Origin: Persicitalea sp963803495
Lineage (GTDB): Bacteria; Bacteroidota; Bacteroidia; Cytophagales; Spirosomataceae
NCBI GenBank assembly: GCA_963803495.1
Contig: CAWDMP010000002.1
Coordinates: forward strand, 682,001 to 746,000
Length of the DNA: 64,000 nt
Direction: 5' to 3'
Shown: piece by piece, positions 32,662-41,336 of the stretch
Position numbering within the stretch: position 1 is the stretch's first letter
Layout of the letters: each line of letters begins with the position of its first letter
Notes under the pieces: generated by a model
Told to the model about the DNA's origin: nothing
The model's input: only the letters and a program-made list of their open reading frames with translations
Database searches by the model: none
Made by a program: the position numbers and the translations under genes

Positions 32662-35199
32662 TTGTTCGTCGGGTACTCTTTCTTTATGGGGGTAGCGGTG
32701 GCTATATTTTATACGGCCACCACCTCCCTGTTTCTGATTTCGTTCGACCGCACGATGCTGCCCAAAGCCTACATCGCGGGCGGCCTGGTGGTGTACGCGC
32801 TGGGGATAGCGACGCGCTTCGTGCAGCGAAAAGTTCAATTCGCCAGGCTGAGCAATGGGCTGACCTACTTCCTGATGCTGTCGGTGACCGGACTGGTGAT
32901 CGCCTTCCAGTTCAGCGGCATCGTGTGGCTCATTTTCTGCCTGTTCGTCTGGAACCGCGTCTTTGTTTTCGTCAACGGGATTACGTTCTGGTCGACGGCC
33001 GCCAAGGTATTCGACATTCAGCAGGCCAAGCGCTTGTACGGGCTCATTAGCACGGGCGAGGTGGTATCGTCTATTCTGAGCTTTTTCTCGGTACCCCTGT
33101 TGCTCCAATTCATGACCACCGACCAATTGCTCTACATTGTGGCGGTAGCGGTGGTGGGCTGCATCTTGATGATGCGCCTGATCGTCGTGCGCTTTGCGGA
33201 CAAACTTTCGGTCACCAAACCCGTGCAACCGGAAGCGGCCAAGGTACCCGAAGACGACACCCGAAGCTGGCGTACGTTCCTGGCCAATCCTTACTATTTT
33301 TTGGTGTTTCTGCTGGCTATGATGCCCGTGGTGGGTTTGTTTTTCGTGGATTTCATGTTTGCGGTGGAGTCCAAAAACGTCTTTCCCGACAAAGAGTTAC
33401 TCGCCGGATTCCTGGGTACCTTCTTCGGTTTTTGCGCTTTGCTCGAAATTTTGATCAAAACGGTTTTGTACAATAAGGTTATCAGCAAGTACGGCCTCAC
33501 GCTCGGCATCGCGCTATTGCCCATTACGTTGCTGTTCAGCGTGGGGCTGGCCGTCGGTTATGGTACTTTTTATGGTACCACGGCGCTCTTTTTTGCCTTC
33601 ATCGTCCTGAGTCGGTTTTTTATGAGTTCGGTCAGAAAGTCGGTCAACGAGCCTTCTTTTCAGATTCTCATGCAGCCCATTTCGGGGGCCGAGCGGGCCA
33701 ACGTACAAAGCCGCATCGAGGGCGGCCCCAAGGCGCTGGGCAACATCGTGCCGGGGGTACTGCTCCTGATCCTGACCAGCGTATCGTTTATCGGCACGGT
33801 ACAAATCGCCGCCTTTTTTCTGTTGATTCTGGCAGGATGGGTGTACTTGTCTTTGAAAGTCCAACCCCAGTACCGCGCCGTGTTGCGGGCCACCCTGGCG
33901 CGACCCGCCCTCGACCCTACTACCGGCAACGACCCTAAACTCCCACTGCCTCCTGCCGAATCGGAAGATACCGACACCTACGCCGCACTAGCCGGGCGGG
34001 TGCGGGCGGCGCGTAAGACCGTTGCGCTCAACTACGAACACAACAGCTTCGAGTTTATCGAGAAATTAGCCAACTCGGTCTACGAGCACGACCGCGTACT
34101 GGCCGCCCGCATGCTGGGGGAGTCGGGTAGGTACTACGCCTTCCGTCACCTGGCGCGGCTGATCGACGACGAAGCGCTCGAAGTCAGGAACGCGGCGCTC
34201 GAGGCTGCCGGTTCGGCCCGAAGCCCCGACCTGTGGCCATTGTTGATCGCGCATCTCGATTCCGATGCCTCGCACCAGGCAGCGGCTTACGGGCTTCTGG
34301 TTACGAGCGAGGGCGGCGGTCGCGACACCCTGGTGCGGACGCTGGGCAAGAGTTTCGAGCGGGCCGCGGGCAACACGCGCTTGCAGGTCAGGCTGTTGTG
34401 GGTGATTCGGCAGATCGGCGGCATCCGGGCAATCCGTTTTTTACGCACGATCCTGCACCATCCCGATGCGATCATCCGCGACGAAGTGTATGATAGTCTG
34501 GCTTGCCTCGACTACCGCGTCACGATCACGGAGCGGCCCGGCATCGTGGCCGAAACCGACGCCCGCATCGGGTTGCTGGTGTGGCTTCTGGCCGCCCAGC
34601 GCGACTTGGAAGCCTACCCCGCCGACGCACCGGTGCAGGCAGCGCTCGAAGCGGAGAAGCGGCGGCTGTTGCCCAAGCTCTTCTCGCTGCTTACGCTGCT
34701 GCCGGGTAGTCAGCGGTTCGACGACATCAGCGATTTGGTACTGGCCAATCACCGCGAGTCGCGGGGGTACCTGCTCGAAGTGATGAACATGACGTTGCCC
34801 GAAGCCTGGAAAGGTAAGCTCCTGCCGATCTTCGAAGACCTGCCGCTGGCCGAAAAATTAAAGCGCACCGTCGAGCACTTTCCCCAGCAAAATCTCTCGG
34901 CCGAGGCGCGGCTGAAAGACATGGTCAACCACCATTTTTCGTTGGTTTCGGTCAATCTGAGAGCCGCGGCGCTGCACGAGTTATCGCGCTGTGAGGGCGA
35001 TTGCACCCTCACGATGGCGGCGCACGCCGTAGCGCCCGAAGCCCCCATCGCCGAAATAGCACTACACGCCCTGTATCGCTACAACCGCCCGCGCTACGAC
35101 GAAATCCACCGGGTGATGGTAGCCCAAGACGACCAGTTTCATCTCCACATTTGTGCCAAAATCCAAGTGGAGGAAGAACTTGAATGGAGTGATGAGTGA
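32662..35199 (+). CDS. Nucleotide-transporter-like (NTT/MFS) membrane protein with HEAT-repeat C-terminus
   Basis: This protein is 845 residues from a TTG at 32662, but the same frame upstream reads RLFDLKSGEGRTVG without an ATG, so the start is uncertain. About residues 1-410 hold ten or more transmembrane segments. The segment FWSTAAKVFDIQQAKRLYGLISTGEVVSSILSFF is a good match to the ATP/ADP-translocase-like (NTT) carriers. Residues about 445-640 are HEAT-like helical repeats (YEHDRVLAARMLGESGRYYAFRHLARLIDDEALEVRNAALEAAGS), and helical sequence continues to the end. Bacterial proteins with this layout are poorly characterised. It may transport a nucleotide or act as a membrane sensor whose HEAT part binds signalling partners. 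Confidence 0.75.
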   Translation: MFVGYSFFMGVAVAIFYTATTSLFLISFDRTMLPKAYIAGGLVVYALGIATRFVQRKVQFARLSNGLTYFLMLSVTGLVIAFQFSGIVWLIFCLFVWNRVFVFVNGITFWSTAAKVFDIQQAKRLYGLISTGEVVSSILSFFSVPLLLQFMTTDQLLYIVAVAVVGCILMMRLIVVRFADKLSVTKPVQPEAAKVPEDDTRSWRTFLANPYYFLVFLLAMMPVVGLFFVDFMFAVESKNVFPDKELLAGFLGTFFGFCALLEILIKTVLYNKVISKYGLTLGIALLPITLLFSVGLAVGYGTFYGTTALFFAFIVLSRFFMSSVRKSVNEPSFQILMQPISGAERANVQSRIEGGPKALGNIVPGVLLLILTSVSFIGTVQIAAFFLLILAGWVYLSLKVQPQYRAVLRATLARPALDPTTGNDPKLPLPPAESEDTDTYAALAGRVRAARKTVALNYEHNSFEFIEKLANSVYEHDRVLAARMLGESGRYYAFRHLARLIDDEALEVRNAALEAAGSARSPDLWPLLIAHLDSDASHQAAAYGLLVTSEGGGRDTLVRTLGKSFERAAGNTRLQVRLLWVIRQIGGIRAIRFLRTILHHPDAIIRDEVYDSLACLDYRVTITERPGIVAETDARIGLLVWLLAAQRDLEAYPADAPVQAALEAEKRRLLPKLFSLLTLLPGSQRFDDISDLVLANHRESRGYLLEVMNMTLPEAWKGKLLPIFEDLPLAEKLKRTVEHFPQQNLSAEARLKDMVNHHFSLVSVNLRAAALHELSRCEGDCTLTMAAHAVAPEAPIAEIALHALYRYNRPRYDEIHRVMVAQDDQFHLHICAKIQVEEELEWSDE

Positions 35200-35269
35200 T
35201 AAAAAACACACTATAACATGTTGACAAATAAATAATTACCGGAAAAATAACCACATAAACAACAAACTG

Positions 35270-38200
35270 TTGAAAGCCTTCCCTAACCTCCGACGATTGA
35301 CCCTCCTGCTCGCACTGCTGTGCGGGGGGGCGGGGTGCACGCTGGGGCAGGGGGAAATCGGGAACCCGTTGGCGGAGGTGCATTCGGCGAAGGAGTACAA
35401 CGCCCACGGGCAGAATTTTGCGGTGGTGCAGGACAAGCGGGGGCTGATGTACTTCGGCAATTTTGCCGGGGTCCTTGAATACGACGGCACCGCCTGGCGC
35501 ACGATTCCGACCACCAACTATGCCAAGGTTTCGGCGCTCTACCTCGACGAAAGCGGGCGGGTGTTCGTGGGCGCCAACGGCGAGTTTGGCTACCTCGAAC
35601 CCGACGCCAAGGGCACCCTGCACTTTGCCAGCCTGAGCGACCGGATCACGGCGCCCTTTGGCGAAATCATCAGCATCGTCGGTACCCGGGCCGGTATTTA
35701 TTTTATTAGTAAAAAGAACATCTACCTCTGGAATAAAGGTCTGGTGCGGCAATGGTACACCAGTGACCTGATCCTGGCGGCCTACTACGCCAACGGCGCC
35801 ATTTATTTCAACCAAAAAACGCGTGGATTAGGATTATTCGATGGCAATACCATTGCCCCCGCCACGCGTTCGGGCAAGGTACCTGCACTGCTGGACGTCA
35901 CGGCCATGTTGCCGCGTGACGCCCAAAACGTTCTGGTGGCGACCAGCAACCGCGGGCTTTTTCTGCTCTCCAACAATGTACTGTCGGCCTTCAACACCTC
36001 GGCCGATGGCTACCTGAGCCGCAACCAGGTGAGCGCCGGGGCCCGGCTCGACCCGAATACTTTTGCCCTGGCTACCTTGCAGGGGGGGATTGCGCTGGTG
36101 GATCAGGAAGGTAGTATCACCCAAATCATCCAGGGCAAAGAATTTGAAGACACCCAGGCCAACAGCCTCTTCCAAGCCAAGGGCGGCATTCTGTGGGTGG
36201 CGCTCAACAACGGAATCGGCCAGGTGGATGTACCCTCGCCGCTGTCGGTATTCGACGAAAACGTGGGCGTCAAGGGCGCGGTGAATCACCTGCTCCGGCA
36301 CCGGGGTCGGATGTACGCCGGTACCCTCAACGGTGTTTACCTGTTGCAGGGATCGGGAAGCCGGGAAGTCAACGGCCTCAACGCCAGTTGTTTTTTTCTG
36401 GCTGAGGCCAGCGGGCAACTGCTGGCCGCGACCAGCAAGGGCGTGTACCGCATTGCGGACGCTACGGCCCGGCCCACCGCCGCCACCGACTTTGCACTCT
36501 GCCTGTACCCGCTTCGCAACGATCCCAACACGGTGTTTGTGGGCCTGGAGAACGGGTTGGGTATTCTGGACGTGGCCCGAAACCGCTACCGGCAGGTACC
36601 CGACCTCGACGACCAGATCGTGGGGATTACCGAGGACGATGCGGGTCACATCTGGCTCGAAACGCTGTCGCGCGGATTGTACCGGACCGACGCCCGGGTG
36701 ACCGAACGGAAGGTGTACGACCGGGAAACCGGGCTCACCACCCCGCTATATAACAAGGTGCTGAACAGCAGTCAGGGACTGATCGCCTGGAACAAAAACG
36801 GTACCTTCCGCTACGACGCCGGGCGCGATGAATTTGCGCCTTACAACCTATTCAAAACCGATACCTCGGCGGCTGACTACTGGAAGGGGACCATTGTGGA
36901 AGACCGGGCGGGCAATTTCTGGACCATGCGCGGCGACGAGAAATTCGTGACGCTTTACAAAAATGTCGGGGGTACCTACGAGCACCTCTCGCGTCAATTC
37001 CTGGCATTCTCGGACCGCACGTTCAGCTTCATCTACCCCGATGCCGACAGCCTCGTGTGGTTTGCCGGGCCCGACGGGGCCGTCCGGTTCGATCGGCGCA
37101 ACGCCGACGACTACCTCAAATCGTACCCGGCGCTCATTCGCCGAATCGATGTGAAGGCCGACACGCTGCTGTTCAACGGGTACCAGAGCGCGGACGTCAC
37201 GCTGAAAAACGCGGTGCTCAATCCGGTGGTGCAGTACATCGACTACGCCCTGAACGACATCGGTTTCGTGTTTTCGGCGACTAGCTTCAACGTAGACGAA
37301 GCACTTACTTTCAAGTACTTGTTGGAAAACTACGATGCTACCTGGTCGGAGTGGACGACCCAGAATCAGAAGGAATACACCAACCTGGCACCGGGCCGTT
37401 ACGTGTTTCGGGTGAAGGCCAGGAATGTGTACGACTTGGAAAGTGAGGAATCGGTTTTCGAGTTTGTGATAAAAAAGCCCTGGTACCTCCGGTGGTGGGC
37501 CTACGTGCTGTACTTGCTGGGACTTGGGGCGCTGCTGGCCTTCCTGATCCGCTGGCGGCTACGGGCTTTGGTCAAAGAAAAAGACCAGCTCGAAAGCATG
37601 ATCCTGGAACGGACCGAGGAGATTTCCAGCCAAAAAGAAGAGCTTGAAGAGCAGTCGCAGGAATTGGCTTCCAAGAACGATCAACTGGAAAAAATCGACC
37701 AGATTGTGCAATCGATCAACTCCGAGATCGAATTCAACAGCTTGTTTGTCACGGTACTGGCCAAGCTCAATATCATCCGTAACATGGAGAGCGCCTCGGC
37801 GCTGATTTACGACAATGAAGCCAATACTTTTCGTTTCCGGGCTGCCTATGGCAACATTGAGATGGCGCAGCTGGAATCGTTGGAGTTGACCCTGCAACAA
37901 GCCGAAGACCGCTACCTCAACAACTCCGTGGAGCGCGCCGAGGAGGTATTTGTCCGCAATGAGGCACCTTTTATGCCATTGGGCAATGTTCTCGACGACT
38001 TGCCCGCGCCCAAGTCGCTCATCACGATCGTGATTACGGTGGAAGGCCGGGTAGAGGGCTTCATCACCCTCGAAAACACCACCCGCGCCAACGCCTTCGA
38101 TCAACGAGATTTCGACATGATCCGCAACCTGAAAGAGCACTTGATCGCGGCCTTCATCAAGACCCGGATTCTTGAAAATCTGGAAAAAACCTTGACCAAC

Positions 38201-39007
38201 CTGAAAGTAGCGCAGGACGAACTCATCCGACAGGAGCGGCTGGCATCGGTCGGGCAGCTGACCCGCGGCATCGTGGACCGCATCCTGAACCCGCTCAACT
38301 ACATCAACAACTTCTCCGAATCGTCGCAGGAGTTGGTCGATGAGCTGGTCGAGCTGGTACCCGAGAACGAGAACAACATACCCGAGGCCGTGGCCGACGA
38401 CTACTTCGGCGATATGCAGATGCTGAAAATGAACCTGGTCAAAATCAAGGAACACGGCAACAGTACCACCCGCATCGTGAAAGATATGCAGCGGCTGCTC
38501 CAGGAGAAATCGTCGGACTTCCTGGAAACCGATCTGAATGTATTTCTGGAAGGCAAGGTAAAATCGGCCTACCAGGAATTAAAGACCGAGCACCGCGACG
38601 ACGATAACGAACTCGAAGTAACCTACGATCTCGAGACCCCGTCGCCTAAGGTGCGGGTACTGCCCCACGAAATGGGCAGCGTGATCGCCAACATCCTCAA
38701 CAATGCCTACTACTCGACCTTTGAAAAACAAAAAACCAACAAGAGCCACCAACCGCAGCTCCGCATCTCGACCGAAGTGATCAAAAACAAGGTACTCATC
38801 CGCTTTCGTGACAACGGCAAGGGAATACCCAAGAAAGAAATGACGCAGATGTTCAGCCCGTTTTTTACCACCAAACCGACCTCCAAGGGCACCGGTCTGG
38901 GGCTGTACATGAGCAAAGACATCGTGGAGCTGCACCGGGGCCTCATCGAAATGGAATCTGAAGATGGCCTGTTTGCAGAAGTGAGCGTGATGTTACCGAT
39001 CTACTAA
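35270..39007 (+). CDS. Propeller/Y_Y_Y sensor with GAF domain and His-less kinase module
   Basis: This 1245-residue protein starts at a TTG at 35270, followed by a signal peptide (LTLLLALLCGGAGC). The periplasmic part is a two-component regulator propeller (about 30-620), then a Y_Y_Y domain (about 655-735, FKYLLENYDATWSEWTT...LAPGRYVFRVKARN). A transmembrane helix lies at about 745-765, a coiled coil at 770-820 and a GAF-like domain at 820-960. A histidine-kinase dimerisation region and a HATPase with DNGKGIP and GTGLGLYMS boxes end the protein. Where relatives have GIAHEI, this protein reads GIVDRI, so the phospho-acceptor His is Asp1003. It is likely a pseudokinase or allosteric partner of the intact kinase encoded next. 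Confidence 0.9.
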   Translation: MKAFPNLRRLTLLLALLCGGAGCTLGQGEIGNPLAEVHSAKEYNAHGQNFAVVQDKRGLMYFGNFAGVLEYDGTAWRTIPTTNYAKVSALYLDESGRVFVGANGEFGYLEPDAKGTLHFASLSDRITAPFGEIISIVGTRAGIYFISKKNIYLWNKGLVRQWYTSDLILAAYYANGAIYFNQKTRGLGLFDGNTIAPATRSGKVPALLDVTAMLPRDAQNVLVATSNRGLFLLSNNVLSAFNTSADGYLSRNQVSAGARLDPNTFALATLQGGIALVDQEGSITQIIQGKEFEDTQANSLFQAKGGILWVALNNGIGQVDVPSPLSVFDENVGVKGAVNHLLRHRGRMYAGTLNGVYLLQGSGSREVNGLNASCFFLAEASGQLLAATSKGVYRIADATARPTAATDFALCLYPLRNDPNTVFVGLENGLGILDVARNRYRQVPDLDDQIVGITEDDAGHIWLETLSRGLYRTDARVTERKVYDRETGLTTPLYNKVLNSSQGLIAWNKNGTFRYDAGRDEFAPYNLFKTDTSAADYWKGTIVEDRAGNFWTMRGDEKFVTLYKNVGGTYEHLSRQFLAFSDRTFSFIYPDADSLVWFAGPDGAVRFDRRNADDYLKSYPALIRRIDVKADTLLFNGYQSADVTLKNAVLNPVVQYIDYALNDIGFVFSATSFNVDEALTFKYLLENYDATWSEWTTQNQKEYTNLAPGRYVFRVKARNVYDLESEESVFEFVIKKPWYLRWWAYVLYLLGLGALLAFLIRWRLRALVKEKDQLESMILERTEEISSQKEELEEQSQELASKNDQLEKIDQIVQSINSEIEFNSLFVTVLAKLNIIRNMESASALIYDNEANTFRFRAAYGNIEMAQLESLELTLQQAEDRYLNNSVERAEEVFVRNEAPFMPLGNVLDDLPAPKSLITIVITVEGRVEGFITLENTTRANAFDQRDFDMIRNLKEHLIAAFIKTRILENLEKTLTNLKVAQDELIRQERLASVGQLTRGIVDRILNPLNYINNFSESSQELVDELVELVPENENNIPEAVADDYFGDMQMLKMNLVKIKEHGNSTTRIVKDMQRLLQEKSSDFLETDLNVFLEGKVKSAYQELKTEHRDDDNELEVTYDLETPSPKVRVLPHEMGSVIANILNNAYYSTFEKQKTNKSHQPQLRISTEVIKNKVLIRFRDNGKGIPKKEMTQMFSPFFTTKPTSKGTGLGLYMSKDIVELHRGLIEMESEDGLFAEVSVMLPIY

Positions 39008-39135
39008 AAAGATGTTTAACTGTTGAATTGTGTAATCGTTGAACTGTTGAAAAAAGGGCAAGACCATTGCCTTACTTTGGAAGTCATCACGGATTACAAT
39101 TACACGATTAAACGATTACCCAATTACACAACATT
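39008..39135. repeat. Intergenic imperfect inverted repeat ('gtaatcgtt' / 'aacgattac' words)
   Basis: After the sensor stop the gap carries 'actgttgaattgtgtaatcgtt'-type words. Before the next ATG it has 'acgattaaacgattacccaattacacaac'-type complementary words. The arms pair imperfectly over roughly 20-40 bases, the same layout as the repeat in the next gap. Confidence 0.6.
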
Positions 39136-40044
39136 ATGGAGACAGCCAATCAAACCCAAGACCTGCAGCACGCGAATGCCTTGCTAACCGAAGACAACGA
39201 AAGACTCACGCGCGAAATCGACGCGGCGCAGGAGCGATTTGCGCAGCAGAACCGCTTGGCGGGGATCGGCCAGATCACGGCGGGAATCCTGCATGAGATC
39301 AGGAACCCGGTCAACTTCGTCAACAACTTCTCGCGCCTGGCGCTGGACCTGATGGCGGAGATGAAAGAGTTATTGGAAAAGATGCGTACGGAACCACCCG
39401 ATCCCGACGACTTCGATGAACTACGGGACCTGGCCGGGATGGTGGAGGGGAATCTGTCGCGCATTTGGGAAAACGGCAGCCGCGCCGAGCGCATCGCCCA
39501 AAGTATGCTCGACCAGACCCGCGACGACAACCGTCGCTTCACCTCCACCGACCTGAACCAACTTCTGGAAGAGTTCACTAAGTTGGCCTACCAGGGCGTA
39601 AGGGCGCACGACAAGCAATTCAACGTATCGTTCACTTTCGAGCTCGATCCCGAAGTGGGGCAGGTCAGTATCATGAACAACGAGTTTGTGCGGGTCGTTA
39701 TCAATCTGGTAAACAATGCCTGCTACGCCGTGAATGAAAAACGGCTTCACCCGCCCGACCCAGCCTACGTACCGCGCATCACGGTGCGGTCCAGGCGCAG
39801 GCCGGAGGGCGTCGCGGTCAGCTTTCACGACAACGGGGTGGGTATCCCCGACGCGCTGGTCGAAAAGGTTTTCAACCCGTTTTTCACCACCAAACCTGTG
39901 GGCGAAGGTACCGGGCTGGGCCTCTCGCTAAGCTTTAAAACCATTACCGAAACCCACAAGGGCAAACTTACCGTCACCTCCGAAGCCGGCGAGTACACGG
40001 AGTTCACTATTCTTTTGCCGCTTCAATCAATTTTGAATGAGTGA
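39136..40044 (+). CDS. Soluble sensor histidine kinase
   Basis: This 302-residue cytoplasmic kinase lacks a signal peptide and membrane helix. An N-terminal coiled coil (about 1-45, LLTEDNERLTREIDAAQERFAQQ) leads into the phospho-acceptor His53 in GQITAGILHEIRNPVNFVNNF. The HATPase domain has VVINLVNNACYAVNE (N box), FHDNGVGIPDALVEKVFNPFFTTKP (G1/F) and GEGTGLGLSLSFKTI (G2). It resembles the C-terminal part of the preceding sensor but keeps the His. It could phosphorylate the receiver of the next protein, alone or as a heteromer with the His-less sensor. Its last codons are part of a perfect inverted repeat. Confidence 0.94.
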   Translation: METANQTQDLQHANALLTEDNERLTREIDAAQERFAQQNRLAGIGQITAGILHEIRNPVNFVNNFSRLALDLMAEMKELLEKMRTEPPDPDDFDELRDLAGMVEGNLSRIWENGSRAERIAQSMLDQTRDDNRRFTSTDLNQLLEEFTKLAYQGVRAHDKQFNVSFTFELDPEVGQVSIMNNEFVRVVINLVNNACYAVNEKRLHPPDPAYVPRITVRSRRRPEGVAVSFHDNGVGIPDALVEKVFNPFFTTKPVGEGTGLGLSLSFKTITETHKGKLTVTSEAGEYTEFTILLPLQSILNE

Positions 40045-40146
40045 ATGATAGAATGAGTGAATATTAAAACCGCTAACGTATTCTATCACCGTACGTGCGA
40101 CCCCCTCACTCATTCTATCATTCACTCATTCTATCATTCACTCATT
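40036..40146. repeat. 27-bp perfect inverted repeat overlapping the kinase stop codon
   Basis: The arm at 40036-40062 is the exact reverse complement of 40120-40146, with a 57-bp spacer. The left arm includes the last two sense codons and stop codon of the histidine kinase gene. The right arm contains a 16-bp unit (cactcattctatcatt) that is tandemly repeated about 2.5 times and ends 12 bp before the next ATG. It could fold as a strong hairpin in mRNA and tune expression of the downstream phosphatase. Confidence 0.9.
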
Positions 40147-40158
40147 GACTAACTTCCC

Positions 40159-41325
40159 ATGAAAATACTTAACGTCGACGACGAAATGGATATGGAAATG
40201 CTGATTACACAGCGTTTCAGAAAGCAAATCCGCGATAAGAAATTTGAATTTGTCTTTGCCCACAACGGCATCGAAGCCCTTGAAAAGCTGGACGAGCACG
40301 ACGACATCGCCCTCATCCTGTCGGACATCAATATGCCCGAAATGGACGGGCTGACTTTCCTGTCGATGGTGAACGAGCGGGGCAATCCGGCCCTGAAAGC
40401 CGTGATGGTGTCGGCCTACGGCGACATGGAAAACATCCGCACGGCCATGAACCGCGGCGCTTACGACTTCATCACCAAGCCCATCAATTTCGAGGACCTC
40501 GAAATCACGATCGACAAAACCATCGAACACATCGAGATGGTGAAGCTCTTCCAGGTCGAGCGCGACCAGCTCGTGGCCATCCGCAACGACCTCGACATCG
40601 CCAAGGAAATCCAGCAGTCGATGCTCCCCAAGGAGTCGCCCCCTTTCCCCGAGCGTCTCGACATCGACCTTCATGCTTTCCTGGAACCGGCAAAGGTAGT
40701 GGGCGGCGATCTGTTCGACTACTTTTTACTGGACGAAAACCACCTCTTTTTCATCATCGGCGACGTGTCGGACAAGGGCATTCCGGCGGCGCTGTTCATG
40801 GCGATCACCAAAGCCATCGTGAAGAGTCATTTTCTGAGTCCGACGTTCAAGAACCTCACCGATGAGGTGCGGCAGGTCAACCATTTTTTGAGTACCAACA
40901 ACAACTCGTTTATGTTCGTGACGGCTTTCATGGGTGTCATCGACCTGCGGACGGGCGTGGTGGAATATATCGACGCCGGACACGAGCCGATGCTGATTCG
41001 GCGCAAAGATGGCACCGTCGAAACCGTTGTGAAACACGGTGGCCTAGCCCTGGCCATCGACCAGGATTTTGCCTACGAACCCCAAACGCTTAATCTCGAA
41101 CCCGGCGATACGTTCTTCCTGTACACCGACGGCGCCACCGACGCCGACAACGGCAACCACGAGCGCTATGGCCTGGCCAGGTTGAAGGAACATTTGCAGG
41201 CATTGGGGGGCGACGAGACACCCAAGGAGATCAACGACTCGCTGCTTGGCAAACTGAAAGAATTCATCGGCGAAGCCGACCAGTTCGATGACATTACGGT
41301 GCTGACGATTTATTACAAGCCGTAA
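40159..41325 (+). CDS. Response regulator with PP2C/SpoIIE-type serine phosphatase output
   Basis: This 388-residue cytoplasmic protein has a receiver domain (about 1-125) with the acidic residues in NVDDEMD, phospho-acceptor Asp56 in ALILSDINMPEMDG, Ser/Ala switch VSAYGD and Lys107 in TKPI. A linker helix (IAKEIQQSMLP) leads to a PP2C-type phosphatase (about 170-388) with PAKVVGGDLFDYF, FFIIGDVSDKGIPAALFM, TLFLYTDGATDADN-like FFLYTDGATDADN and DQFDDITVLTIYYK. The metal-binding Asp residues are present. This layout is that of RsbU/RssB-like regulators that dephosphorylate STAS proteins. The two STAS proteins and RsbW-like kinase at 22-25 kb are the likely partners. Confidence 0.95.
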   Translation: MKILNVDDEMDMEMLITQRFRKQIRDKKFEFVFAHNGIEALEKLDEHDDIALILSDINMPEMDGLTFLSMVNERGNPALKAVMVSAYGDMENIRTAMNRGAYDFITKPINFEDLEITIDKTIEHIEMVKLFQVERDQLVAIRNDLDIAKEIQQSMLPKESPPFPERLDIDLHAFLEPAKVVGGDLFDYFLLDENHLFFIIGDVSDKGIPAALFMAITKAIVKSHFLSPTFKNLTDEVRQVNHFLSTNNNSFMFVTAFMGVIDLRTGVVEYIDAGHEPMLIRRKDGTVETVVKHGGLALAIDQDFAYEPQTLNLEPGDTFFLYTDGATDADNGNHERYGLARLKEHLQALGGDETPKEINDSLLGKLKEFIGEADQFDDITVLTIYYKP

Positions 41326-41336
41326 AATTCACACGC

